Assembly: GCF_000154725.1 (NCBI RefSeq)
Contig: NZ_DS544873.1
Coordinates: forward strand, 3,447,339 to 3,511,338
DNA from: Kordia algicida OT-1
GTDB taxonomy: Bacteria; Bacteroidota; Bacteroidia; Flavobacteriales; Flavobacteriaceae
Reading direction: 5' to 3'
Length of the DNA: 64,000 nt
Shown: in pieces, positions 1 through 8,213 of the stretch
Layout of the letters: each line of letters starts with the position of its first letter
Numbering within the stretch: position 1 is the first letter of the stretch
The notes under the pieces: model-generated
Database searches by the model: none
What the model saw: the letters and a program-made list of their open reading frames with translations, nothing else
What the model was told of the DNA's origin: nothing
Program-made: the position numbers and the translations under genes

Positions 1-1
1 T

Positions 2-2086
2 CATATTCAAAAATCACCATTTCAAATCTCATATAAATACAAAGGGAAACCGATTATTTCTGAGAAAAACGGTTATCAAAAAATAGCAGAAGGCGAAGCA
101 ATTGACTTTAATATTACAAATGATGAAATTCTTATGGGCGGCGGTGCGCGTGCCTTGGGAATGAATCGTCGTGGAAATCGTCTAAAACTTTACAATCGTG
201 CGCATTACGGGTATGAAACACATTCGGAATTGATGAATTTTACGTTGCCAATCGTAATTTCATCCAACAAATACATGCTACATTTTGACAACGCACCGAT
301 TGGATATTTGGATTTAGACAGTAAAAAAGACAATACACTTGCCTACGAAACCATTTCAGGTCGCAAAACCTATCAAGTAATTGCGGGTGATTCTTGGGAA
401 AATATCGTAGAGAATTATACCAACTTGACAGGAAAACAACCGTTGCCACCACGTTGGGCATTTGGAAACTTTTCAAGCCGATTTGGCTATCATTCGCAAG
501 CAGAAACCGAAGCAACAATTAAAGCCTTTAAAGATGAAAAAATTCCTGTAGATGCGGTAATTTTAGACTTGTATTGGTTTGGGAAAGACATCAAAGGTAC
601 GATGGGAAATCTACAAGTGTATAAAGATTCGTTTCCCAACGCGAAGCAAATGATTCAAAATTTGAACGACAAAGGTGTCAAAACAGTTTTCATTACCGAA
701 CCGTTTATTTTAACGACTTCCAAACGTTGGTATGAAGCGTCAAATTTGGGAATTTTAGCAAAAGATTCAGTGGGAAATCCATTCAAATTCGATTTCTATT
801 TTGGAAATACAGGTTTGATTGATATTTACAATCCGAAAGGAGAAGCGTGGTTTTGGAATATTTACAAAGAATTAGCAGAACTAGGCGTTGCAGGCGTTTG
901 GGGCGATTTGGGAGAACCAGAAGTGCATCCTGAAAAACTTCTACATCACACAGGAACAGCAAACGAAGTGCACAACATTTACGGACACGATTGGGCACGA
1001 TTGATCTATGAAGGATATGCAAAAGATTTTCCAAGCGTGCGACCATTTATTTTGATGCGCGCTGGCTATTCAGGTTCGCAACGTTACGGACTCATTCCGT
1101 GGTCGGGCGATGTAAATAGAACTTGGGGCGGATTGCAATCGCAACCTGAAATTGCGCTACAAATGGGCTTGCAAGGATTGAGTTATATGCATTCGGATTT
1201 AGGCGGTTTTGCTGGTGCGAATTTAGATGATAATTTATACATCCGATGGTTGCAATACGGAATTTTTCAGCCAATTTACCGACCGCATGCGCAGGAAGAA
1301 GTAGCTAGCGAACCTGTGTTTCGTTCCGCAAGAGCGAAAAAATTAGCAAAAGAAGCTATTGAGTTGCGTTATCAATTATTGCCATATAATTATTCGATTG
1401 CTTTTGAAAACAACCAAAAAGGAACACCATTAATGCGTCCGCTATTTTTTGAAGAAAGTGACAACAAAGCTTTATACACAAACGCTGCTACGTATTTGTG
1501 GGGAAATGATTTTTTGGTAACTCCAATTCTAAAAGATAGTGTAACAACGAAAGAAGTATATTTCCCAAAAGGTTCGGTTTGGTTTGACTTTGAAACTGAT
1601 GAAAAAGTTGTTGGCGGACAAACAAAAATGGTGAAAACGAAAGAACGTTCTATTCCTGTATATGTGCGTGGTGGTGCGTTTATTCCAATAGCCAATCAGA
1701 TGCAAACGACTGCAATGTACAATCCGAATAAGCTGCAACTGCATTATTACCATGATGAAAGTATTACCGAAAGTGAACGCGAAATGTATATAGATGATGG
1801 AGAAACTAAGAATGCTTTTGAAAAAGGCATGTATGAATTGTTGGGGTTTGAAAGTAAATTAAAAAAGAACCGTTTAGAAATTGAGCTAGAAGCAGAAACT
1901 GGTAAAAACTACGCAACAAGTACAAAGAATATTGAAGTCGTTGTTCACAACATTCACAAAAAACCTAATAAAGTAAAATTCCGCGGAAAGCGTGTTGATT
2001 TTAAGTGGAATAAAACATATAACACCATTAGATTTACAATTGCTTGGAACACAAAAAAAGAACGTAAAATTACGATCAAATTATAG
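2..2086 (+). CDS. GH31 alpha-glucosidase-type glycoside hydrolase (5' end outside window)
   Basis: The frame is open from base 2 without a stop, so this is the last 694 residues of a longer protein and the true start lies upstream of the window. GH31 enzymes remove glucose (or xylose) from non-reducing ends by a retaining mechanism. The family marks are visible. An N-terminal beta domain carries GGGARALGMNRRG. The catalytic barrel has the nucleophile Asp in WGDLGEPE (about residue 302 of the fragment) and the acid/base Asp in WSGDVNRTW (about residue 370), then HSDLGGF. C-terminal beta domains follow, with YVRGGAFIP. The next gene, 18 bp downstream, is a GH13 lipoprotein, so the pair probably serves malto-oligosaccharide or starch breakdown. 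Alpha-glucosidase is the likeliest activity; other GH31 specificities cannot be excluded. Confidence 0.93.
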   Translation, partial: HIQKSPFQISYKYKGKPIISEKNGYQKIAEGEAIDFNITNDEILMGGGARALGMNRRGNRLKLYNRAHYGYETHSELMNFTLPIVISSNKYMLHFDNAPIGYLDLDSKKDNTLAYETISGRKTYQVIAGDSWENIVENYTNLTGKQPLPPRWAFGNFSSRFGYHSQAETEATIKAFKDEKIPVDAVILDLYWFGKDIKGTMGNLQVYKDSFPNAKQMIQNLNDKGVKTVFITEPFILTTSKRWYEASNLGILAKDSVGNPFKFDFYFGNTGLIDIYNPKGEAWFWNIYKELAELGVAGVWGDLGEPEVHPEKLLHHTGTANEVHNIYGHDWARLIYEGYAKDFPSVRPFILMRAGYSGSQRYGLIPWSGDVNRTWGGLQSQPEIALQMGLQGLSYMHSDLGGFAGANLDDNLYIRWLQYGIFQPIYRPHAQEEVASEPVFRSARAKKLAKEAIELRYQLLPYNYSIAFENNQKGTPLMRPLFFEESDNKALYTNAATYLWGNDFLVTPILKDSVTTKEVYFPKGSVWFDFETDEKVVGGQTKMVKTKERSIPVYVRGGAFIPIANQMQTTAMYNPNKLQLHYYHDESITESEREMYIDDGETKNAFEKGMYELLGFESKLKKNRLEIELEAETGKNYATSTKNIEVVVHNIHKKPNKVKFRGKRVDFKWNKTYNTIRFTIAWNTKKERKITIKL

Positions 2087-2104
2087 AAATAAATATCTCA
2101 ACTA

Positions 2105-3544
2105 ATGAAAAAACTAAGTTTATTATTATGTATAACACTCCTTTTTATGTCGTGCAAAACGGAAAAAAAGGAAGCTGAAAAAAAAGAAGAAAAGAAAGAG
2201 GTCAAAATTGCAGCTGTTTCTGACGAAATGATGGAAAACGCGGTAATTTATGAAGCAAACATTCGTCAATATTCGAAAGAAGGTTCTTTTGATGCCTTCA
2301 CGAAAGATATTCCACAGTTAAAAGAATTGGGCGTAAAAGTGATTTGGCTAATGCCGATTTTTCCAATTTCGGAAACCAAACGCAAAGCAACAGGTGGTGA
2401 TTTTGCTAGTAAAATTGAAGATCCTGAAGAACGCAAAAAGTATTTAGGAAGCTATTATGCCGTTTCAGATTTTACAAAAATTAATCCTGAATTTGGAACC
2501 ATTGAAGATTTTAGAGAATTGGTCAAAACGGCACATGAAAATGATATTTATGTGATTTTGGATTGGGTTCCAAATCATACAGGTTGGGATCATACGTGGT
2601 TAAAAACAAATCCTGAGTTTTATACTAAAAATGACAAAGGTGAAATTACTGATCCACTGAATGAAGACGGAATTCCTGTAGGCTGGGCAGATGTTGCCGA
2701 TTTAAATTACGACAATAAAGAATTGCGTAAAGAAATGGTAAAAGACATGAAGTATTGGTTGACAGAAGAAAATGTAGATGGTTTTCGTTGCGATGTGGCA
2801 GGCTCAGTTCCTACTGATTTTTGGAAAGAAGCCATTCCGCAATTGCGTGCCACCAAAGACATTTTTATGTTAGCTGAAGCTTGGGAACCTGAATTATTGA
2901 AAGGTAAATTGTTTGATATGGCGTACGGTTGGGATACACATCATCGTATGAATCATATTGCGAAAGGAGAAGAAACCGTTGCTGATTGGGACAAACGCAT
3001 GCAACAAATCGATTCTTTATACGAAGATGATGATATTTTAATGAATTTTGTGACCAATCATGATGAAAATTCATGGAATGGAACCATTGAAGAACGCATG
3101 GGCGAAGGCGCAGCAGCCTTTACAGCCTTAAGTTATACAGCGCCTGGAATGCCATTGATTTATTCTGGACAAGAATATGATATGAAACACCGATTGAAAT
3201 TCTTCGAAAAAGATGAAATTCCGAAAGAAAAAGGTAATATGTGGCCTTTATTAGCCAAATTAGGAAGTTTGAAAAATACAAATGTTGCGTTGCACGGTGG
3301 AAAAAATGCAGCTTCATATAGCAAATTAAAAACGAGTAAAGGCGATCAAGTATTGGCATTTAAGCGTGAAAAAGATGGTAAACAAGTATATTATATTGGG
3401 AATTTATCTAAGGAAGCTGTCATTACCAAAATCGATCTTGCGGGAAGTTTTACCAATTATATGAATGGTGATGCAATTATGTTTCGAGAAGGACAAGATG
3501 TTGCGTTACAACCTTGGCAATATATGGTGTTGGTGGCTGAGTAA
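2105..3544 (+). CDS. GH13 alpha-amylase-family lipoprotein
   Basis: This is a 479-aa alpha-glucan-acting hydrolase, probably anchored by lipid to a cell-envelope membrane. The N-terminus is a lipoprotein signal ending in LLFMSC, followed by a Lys/Glu-rich linker (residues about 20-36). The GH13 barrel motifs are all present: DWVPNHTG (region I), GFRCDVAG with the nucleophile Asp near residue 230, LAEAWEPE with the acid/base Glu near 258, and FVTNHDENSW with the transition-state Asp near 320. A short C-terminal beta domain follows. It begins 18 bp after the GH31 gene on the same strand, so the two are probably co-transcribed: this enzyme would release oligosaccharides at the surface and the GH31 enzyme would finish them. 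The exact bond specificity is not readable from the sequence. Confidence 0.93.
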   Translation: MKKLSLLLCITLLFMSCKTEKKEAEKKEEKKEVKIAAVSDEMMENAVIYEANIRQYSKEGSFDAFTKDIPQLKELGVKVIWLMPIFPISETKRKATGGDFASKIEDPEERKKYLGSYYAVSDFTKINPEFGTIEDFRELVKTAHENDIYVILDWVPNHTGWDHTWLKTNPEFYTKNDKGEITDPLNEDGIPVGWADVADLNYDNKELRKEMVKDMKYWLTEENVDGFRCDVAGSVPTDFWKEAIPQLRATKDIFMLAEAWEPELLKGKLFDMAYGWDTHHRMNHIAKGEETVADWDKRMQQIDSLYEDDDILMNFVTNHDENSWNGTIEERMGEGAAAFTALSYTAPGMPLIYSGQEYDMKHRLKFFEKDEIPKEKGNMWPLLAKLGSLKNTNVALHGGKNAASYSKLKTSKGDQVLAFKREKDGKQVYYIGNLSKEAVITKIDLAGSFTNYMNGDAIMFREGQDVALQPWQYMVLVAE

Positions 3545-3696
3545 AATCTGACAACACACTAAGAAACGCTCCGATGGCTGTTTAAAAAGTTATAAAATCG
3601 TCATACTGAATTTGATTCGGTTTGATGAAAACGCTACTTTTTAGGCAGCTTTTTTGTTGGATAGTTATTAATTCCAAAAAACATAGTGGAAAATTC

Positions 3697-4001
3697 TTTG
3701 AGATTCTTTCCTGCGAAGGAATCAACTCAACTAGCGATTTTGTGTGCGTCTTCGAATTCACAAGATATTGTTTCATAGAAAAAGTTGTAACACTTTAAAA
3801 TGTGGAGAATTGACTTTGAGATTCCCCTCTACAGGGGAATCAACTCAACTAGCGATTTTGTGTGCGTCTTCGACTTCACAAAATATTGTTTCACAGAAAA
3901 AGTTGTAACACTTTAAAATGTGGAGAATTGACTTTGAGATTCCCCTCTACAGGGGAATCAACTCAACTAGCGATTTTGTGTGCGTCTTCGACTTCACAAA
4001 A
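3697..4001. repeat. Three tandem copies of a 118-bp extragenic repeat
   Basis: The unit starts TTTGAGATTC and recurs at 3697, 3815 and 3933, exactly 118 bp apart; the third copy is cut at about 4001. Copies 2 and 3 are almost identical, including an inverted repeat ATTCCCC-TCTACA-GGGGAAT. Copy 1 differs in that stem (ATTCTTTC versus GAAGGAAT) but is otherwise close. Each unit also holds a shared segment with CAACTCAACTAGCG and TGTGTGCGTCTTCG. An open frame across the repeats (3862-4086) is not credible as a gene. This looks like a repetitive extragenic element of the flavobacterial type that has expanded locally. Confidence 0.85.
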
Positions 4002-4019
4002 CCGAGTTTCGTTGAATCA

Positions 4020-4047
4020 AAAAGAGCCTTCTTGCGAAGGCTCTTTT
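4020..4047. terminator. Bidirectional Rho-independent terminator
   Basis: A perfect 11-bp stem, AAAAGAGCCTT pairing with AAGGCTCTTTT around the loop CTTGCG, is flanked by A and T runs on the two sides. It closes the tandem-repeat region. It can end transcription coming from the GH31-GH13 genes, although it lies about 480 bp after the GH13 stop. Confidence 0.75.
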
Positions 4048-4415
4048 CTCTTACCAAAAATTGGTTATTCTTATTTGGGGTCTTAGGGTAATAAGGGAAA
4101 TAATTTATAACCAATAAATTACTTTAACCATGAAAAAAAGTTAAGTCCAAATATACTATTCTCTGACGTATAAAACCCTATAAATTAGACAACAACTACC
4201 AAACCTTCGACGAATGAATCCTTTTTATAGATAAATGAATATACTTGTGTCAAATTACTGTTAAATATTCTTACTTTATGTGTCTTAAAAGTTAAAAATC
4301 GTCTGTATATCGTGATAATTATGACATCAGCAAACTTTTCTGTTTTATTACGACCAACCTAAAAAACGAAAGCGTTTTATAGGTATCTTTAAAGCGTTGT
4401 TAGAAGCAATATATT
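4048..4415. other. Intergenic stretch upstream of msrA, no gene seen
   Basis: This is 368 bp of AT-rich sequence with stops in all frames. I see no convincing promoter with TTG-N19-TAnnTTTG spacing, no tRNA and no hairpin of note. The msrA promoter is presumably in the last 100 bp. Confidence 0.5.
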
Positions 4416-4955
4416 ATGGAAAATAAAAATATACAAACTGCCACAATTGGCGGCGGTTGTTTTTGGTGTACAGAAGCCGTTTTTCAAGAAGTAAAAGGTA
4501 TTGAAACTGTCGTTTCTGGATATACTGGAGGAACCGTTCCTGGGAAACCTACCTACAGAGAGATTTGTTCTGGACTCACAGGACATGCAGAAGTGATTCA
4601 GTTGACATTTGATGCCAATATTATTTCTTATGAGGAAATTTTAGTGATTTTTATGGCAACACACGATCCTACTACTTTAAACAGACAAGGTGCCGATGTA
4701 GGAACACAATATCGTTCTGTGATTTTTTATCATGATGAAACGCAACAAAAGATTGCCGAAGCTGTAAAGGAACAACTTTCGGAATATTACGATGCGCCTA
4801 TTGTAACAGAAATTACTGCTGCCGAAACTTTTTATGAAGCCGAAGCTGAACATCAAGATTATTACAGAAGGAACACAGAACAAGGATATTGCAGCTTTGT
4901 GATTACGCCAAAGTTGACAAAGCTTCGCAAATTGTTTGCCGATAAGCTGAAATAA
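4416..4955 (+). CDS. msrA: Peptide-methionine (S)-S-oxide reductase MsrA
   Basis: This 179-aa enzyme reduces the S-epimer of methionine sulfoxide, free or in proteins, back to methionine using thioredoxin-type electrons. The GGGCFWCTEAVF motif at residues 12-23 gives the catalytic Cys15. GYTGG, GLTGHAEVIQ and the ATHDPTT region of the family follow, and a C-terminal Cys (about 159, in GYCSF) can serve as resolving cysteine. Length matches stand-alone cytosolic MsrA, with no signal peptide and no fused MsrB domain. It is a single-gene unit, with a repeat region upstream and a terminator hairpin just after the stop. The call is firm. Confidence 0.97.
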   Translation: MENKNIQTATIGGGCFWCTEAVFQEVKGIETVVSGYTGGTVPGKPTYREICSGLTGHAEVIQLTFDANIISYEEILVIFMATHDPTTLNRQGADVGTQYRSVIFYHDETQQKIAEAVKEQLSEYYDAPIVTEITAAETFYEAEAEHQDYYRRNTEQGYCSFVITPKLTKLRKLFADKLK

Positions 4956-4971
4956 GTTTAATTACACCGTA

Positions 4972-5037
4972 AAAAGAGACTGTCTAAAAAGCTTTTGGGA
5001 ACGTTGTTATAAACGCATACTTTTCAGACAGTCTTTT
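4972..5037 (+). terminator. Terminator after msrA
   Basis: The arm GACTGTCT (4978-4985), extended by an A-rich flank, pairs with AGACAGTC and TTTT at 5026-5037 across an internal A/T-rich loop of about 40 nt that can itself pair in part. It starts 16 bp after the msrA stop codon. Confidence 0.65.
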
Positions 5038-5082
5038 CAAAACATAGGTTAAGTTCAATAAGTGTTCAACTAACTAATTGAG

Positions 5083-5694
5083 CTATCGTATTACATAGTT
5101 ATTGTTTTTTGCATATTCTTCAATGGTATTGAGTCCTATGGATTTCCGTCTTTGATTTACGGTTTCTTTATTTTCTATCGGATAAATGTATGTGATTCCT
5201 GATAATTTGTCTTTTTTTGCCTGTGTTCCGTAGCGTTGTTTTTTTCCTTTTCGCATGCGTATTCGGTCTTCTAAGAATGCTAAATGCCAACCTTCAGATG
5301 CTCCTTTTTTGACAGAAGCTTCCAATTGTGGAAGGTATTTTTCTTGTACATCAATTGCTGCATGCTGAATGACCAACCACAAAGTTTGATTTGCCATTTC
5401 GCCAATATCGCTTTTTCCAAGCCAACCGTAAGTATCTATGATGTGAAGCACTTTTTCTTCATTGATACGATCTTGCTTGTGAATGAGCTTCCATATATGT
5501 TTGAGTTCGTCACTGTCTGCGCCAAATTTTGCAGTTGCTTCCGGAAGTAATTGTCGCAAGGTTTGATCTTCAATGCGAATTGCTTCCAATTGTGTTTGAA
5601 GTTCTTTATAATCTAGCTGTGTAATCTTGATTTTGTTTTGACTTTCCATATTCATAGAAATGGTAATGATTGTTATAAAAAGTAGCATTTTCAT
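5083..5694 (-). CDS. DUF6624-family secreted protein, last gene of the graspetide operon
   Basis: This is a 203-aa protein with a short hydrophobic N-terminal signal (MKMLLFITIITISMNMESQ), so it is likely exported. The body resembles the DUF6624 family: a helical region followed by the sequence around LVIQHAAIDVQEKYLPQL, then LAFLEDRIRMRKGKKQRYGTQ and a C-terminal RRKSIGLNTIEEYA. The family has no function known to me. The conserved His, Asp/Arg and GTQ residues are compatible with an enzyme or binding fold, but that is speculation. It starts 18 bp after the SPASM gene on the same strand, so it is in the operon. Whether it takes part in peptide export, cleavage or self-protection, or is only a neighbour, cannot be told. 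Confidence 0.8.
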   Translation of the reverse strand: MKMLLFITIITISMNMESQNKIKITQLDYKELQTQLEAIRIEDQTLRQLLPEATAKFGADSDELKHIWKLIHKQDRINEEKVLHIIDTYGWLGKSDIGEMANQTLWLVIQHAAIDVQEKYLPQLEASVKKGASEGWHLAFLEDRIRMRKGKKQRYGTQAKKDKLSGITYIYPIENKETVNQRRKSIGLNTIEEYAKNNNYVIR

Positions 5695-5712
5695 GATATT
5701 TTATATTTCAAG

Positions 5713-6786
5713 TTATGCAAAAACGGTATTGACATTTTTTACTTTATTTGCCCATGTTCCTGTGTACGGATCGTATTGACATTTTGCAGGTTTTGAGTAC
5801 AATCCGCCATCTGTTGTATAAGCTCTACAATCGGTACAGATATATCGGTATTCACAATCTTTACAAGTGTCTATTGAGTCTTTGTTGATGTTCCAAGGTT
5901 TTTGGAAATCTTTATCGTGTGCAATTGTTGTTAGCGATGTTTCGTTGATGTGTCCGTAATCTTTTGTCATGGATGGACAGTTTTTTACTTTTCCTGTTTC
6001 GTCAATAGAAATTTTACGGTTTAGGCAACCATTAAACATTCTGTTTTCCGTAAATCCTTTGATATCTCTTATTCCTAACGAATGCATATTGATGAGTCCG
6101 CAAGAATCGCAACCACTCACTTTTTCTTTTGTGTAGGCTAAACTTCCGTGATATACTCTTGATCTGTTTTTTGCTTCTGCTTCTTCCTCAAGTAATTCCA
6201 TTTTGTAGGTATGATAGGTTACTGAAGCAATTTCGTATTTGGTAAGCAAAGCGGCAATTTCTGCTTCTTTTTCGTCATATTCTAATAAGAAATCAACAGA
6301 TCTGAAGTTTTTACCAACAGTTAAAGCTAGTATTTCTTCTAGTTTTTCTACAGACATTGTACAATAAGCTCTGATTTGAATATGGTAGCAGGCAAGAATT
6401 TCCAATTCGTTAAAAATCTTTTCAAAGTCGTGCATTTCGTCTCGTACATCAATGATAGAATTCATAATATCTGATGGATGATCCCATTCTAATGCGATAT
6501 CGGGAAATAACGAAAGATCGTCTACCACAAGTGCCAATTCAATTTCGACTAAATAGTTAATAAATTCTTTAAAGTTCATGATATCTTCGTCATCTTCAAG
6601 CATGCTAGCAACAGTGCCAATGGTATTGTCTTTTAGCACAGTGAGTAATTCGTGATAGGTATTATCTACAAAATATACTTTTTGTCGTGAAACATCGCAC
6701 AGCATCGTTCTCGTATAACCTTTCACAGGAAAACAGTCTGCAAATAGGTAGAGATATTTATCTTTTATAGCTTCTAGTTCTTTCAT
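5713..6786 (-). CDS. SPASM-domain peptide maturase partner (grasp-with-spasm type)
   Basis: This 357-aa protein has a C-terminal cysteine cluster typical of SPASM domains, which bind auxiliary iron-sulfur clusters in peptide-modifying enzymes. The cysteines are CDSC, NGC, NCPSM, CKDC (308/311), CTDC (317/320) and Cys336. The N-terminal half has only isolated cysteines (such as FADC and TMLC). It does not show the CxxxCxxC that holds the radical SAM cluster, so I do not call it a radical SAM enzyme. It matches the pattern of the SPASM partner in the NCBIfam grasp-with-spasm system. It lies 4 bp after a 68-aa gene that follows the ATP-grasp ligase. The role is likely in recognising or modifying the operon's precursor peptide; the reaction is unknown. 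Confidence 0.85.
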   Translation of the reverse strand: MKELEAIKDKYLYLFADCFPVKGYTRTMLCDVSRQKVYFVDNTYHELLTVLKDNTIGTVASMLEDDEDIMNFKEFINYLVEIELALVVDDLSLFPDIALEWDHPSDIMNSIIDVRDEMHDFEKIFNELEILACYHIQIRAYCTMSVEKLEEILALTVGKNFRSVDFLLEYDEKEAEIAALLTKYEIASVTYHTYKMELLEEEAEAKNRSRVYHGSLAYTKEKVSGCDSCGLINMHSLGIRDIKGFTENRMFNGCLNRKISIDETGKVKNCPSMTKDYGHINETSLTTIAHDKDFQKPWNINKDSIDTCKDCEYRYICTDCRAYTTDGGLYSKPAKCQYDPYTGTWANKVKNVNTVFA

Positions 6787-6790
6787 GTGA

Positions 6791-6997
6791 TTATTTTTTA
6801 AGTTGGGTTGTATCTAAAATTTTAGAAATGGGCTTGTCTCCACTTGAATAGAAAATGATACTGCTGTATTTTTCGCTGTAGTTTGTTCTAAAAAAAGGAT
6901 CTGACGGCAATAATTCATTATATATAAGATAGTTATAGAATAATGGTAAGTTTTCTAATTGCGGTTCACTGATGGAAAGTTTCTTTAGTTTTATCAT
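6791..6997 (-). CDS. Small unknown protein between ATP-grasp and SPASM genes
   Basis: A 68-aa protein is fitted tightly between two maturase genes: 2 bp after the ATP-grasp stop codon and 4 bp before the SPASM start. That packing argues it is translated. No family is recognised. It has no Cys, no double-Gly motif and no signal peptide. The start reads MIKLKKLSISEPQLENLP, which recalls the LKKxSIS part of GG-type RiPP leaders (for example the peptide encoded at 32310-32519), followed by an aromatic-rich segment (LFYNYLIYNELL). It could be a leader-binding or scaffold subunit, or a diverged precursor. No function is assigned. Confidence 0.65.
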   Translation of the reverse strand: MIKLKKLSISEPQLENLPLFYNYLIYNELLPSDPFFRTNYSEKYSSIIFYSSGDKPISKILDTTQLKK

Positions 6998-6999
6998 GA

Positions 7000-8010
7000 T
7001 TACAGGATGTTTGCGATTTTACGTTCTAAGTAGTAGTTGCATGGAGCAGATGTCATTCCAAATTGTCCAACAGGATTTACTTCTAGGAAGATGTAGTTGT
7101 TGTCTTCATCTACCAAAATATCAATAGAACCTGTATTGAGTTCGAGTTCATTCATAATTTTAATAAGTCCCGTTTTTACGTGTTCTGGTAAATTGTATGG
7201 TACTTTTCGCTGTGGCGAATCTTGGTCGGTGTGTTTTCTAAAATCGACAACAGTATCTTTACACTTTTGTGAAAATATTGCCATTGCGTAAAATTCTTCG
7301 TTGAGATAGAAAACTCTGAGTTCGTATTTTTTCTTTATTTCTTCTTGAATTAAGGATGGGAAAAACCGATCTGGCAAAGCTGCCAAACTTTCTTCCGTAA
7401 TACGTTCGGTATACGTATAATAACCATATTCTTTGGTAAAGTGATAAACGCCCTGACTTATTGCTTTTGTAATCACGAAGCTAGCGTCAGTAGCGTCTAA
7501 CACTTTTTTTAATGCTTTTTTGGTGCTTACTACATAGCCTCGCGGAATAGGAACACCGTATTTTTTTGCGATTTCTAAAACAATCAGTTTATTTACATCA
7601 GTACTTTTATAGTTTCCAATAGTTGGAACGTCTCTTTCTAAGATGTAATGAAAGTATTCTGTGAGTACTTTATATTCTGAGTTAACGTGCTTTTTGTGAT
7701 AGTTTGGCGTGTCGAATAAAATTCCTTTGTTGAGTTCTTCCTCGTTTATCGACACATTTTTTAGAGAGAAACCTCTCCTTCTGTGCCATACTGAGGCAAT
7801 ATCAAATAAGTTCGTTTCTTCTCCGTGTTTGCTTACGGTAAGTTCTCGCGCATCAATGTCCACGAAATCTAGCTTTGTTTTATCGTCATCAGTGTTGATA
7901 CGAATGTATGGTTTTCCATATTTTACAATCCATTCGATAACATTGCTGGTACTTCCGTCGTCTTGACGACTTAGAATGAGTGTTTTTTTAGCTGTGTTCA
8001 TGCTTGACAT
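7000..8010 (-). CDS. ATP-grasp graspetide ligase (grasp-with-spasm ATP-grasp maturase)
   Basis: This is a 336-aa ATP-grasp enzyme of the graspetide (omega-ester/amide peptide, microviridin-like) class. Such ligases activate Glu/Asp side chains with ATP and join them to Thr/Ser or Lys side chains of a precursor. Visible signs are an N-terminal pre-ATP-grasp domain, VWHRRRG, the IQEEIKKKYELRVFYLNEEF strand pair typical of MdnC-like ligases, and the metal/ATP site DILVDEDN..FLEVNPVGQF near the C-terminus. The start may be Met1 or Met4 (MNTAKK). It is the first enzyme gene after the precursor at 8214-8372, separated by a leader with a hairpin. The partner SPASM gene downstream fits the grasp-with-spasm arrangement. 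Family confidence is high; the number and pattern of bonds are not known. Confidence 0.9.
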   Translation of the reverse strand: MSSMNTAKKTLILSRQDDGSTSNVIEWIVKYGKPYIRINTDDDKTKLDFVDIDARELTVSKHGEETNLFDIASVWHRRRGFSLKNVSINEEELNKGILFDTPNYHKKHVNSEYKVLTEYFHYILERDVPTIGNYKSTDVNKLIVLEIAKKYGVPIPRGYVVSTKKALKKVLDATDASFVITKAISQGVYHFTKEYGYYTYTERITEESLAALPDRFFPSLIQEEIKKKYELRVFYLNEEFYAMAIFSQKCKDTVVDFRKHTDQDSPQRKVPYNLPEHVKTGLIKIMNELELNTGSIDILVDEDNNYIFLEVNPVGQFGMTSAPCNYYLERKIANIL

Positions 8011-8142
8011 TTCCTGTGTGATTTTGATTATTGATTACATTTTCGGGCTTCTAAGTGTTTTGAGGTTTGTTTTTATGAATGGTCCGTATGAGATTGATGA
8101 TGAAATACGTTGGTACACTTTGAGAAGTAAAGAAGATATATA

Positions 8143-8174
8143 CTAATGGCTGTTTTTGTGTGTACAGCCATTAG
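8143..8174 (-). promoter_or_regulatory. Perfect hairpin between precursor and ligase genes
   Basis: CTAATGGCTGT and ACAGCCATTAG form an 11-bp perfect stem around a 10-nt loop. It lies 40 bp after the precursor stop and 130 bp before the ligase start. It has no strong T run on the transcribed side, so it is more likely a partial terminator, or a processing or stability element that keeps precursor mRNA in excess, than a full stop. Confidence 0.6.
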
Positions 8175-8213
8175 TTATATGCTTGATAAGCTGTGTGCTA
8201 ATTGCTGGTTTGA

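Noticed and set aside
3600-4020. Possible CRISPR array
   Set aside because: The repeat unit is 118 bp with no short repeat/unique spacer alternation and no cas genes in the window.
3862-4086. 74-aa frame across the tandem repeats
   Set aside because: It is formed by the 118-bp repeat units and a terminator hairpin, with no protein-like features.
5713-6786. Calling the SPASM protein a radical SAM enzyme
   Set aside because: No CxxxCxxC motif is visible in the N-terminal half; only the SPASM cysteines are supported.
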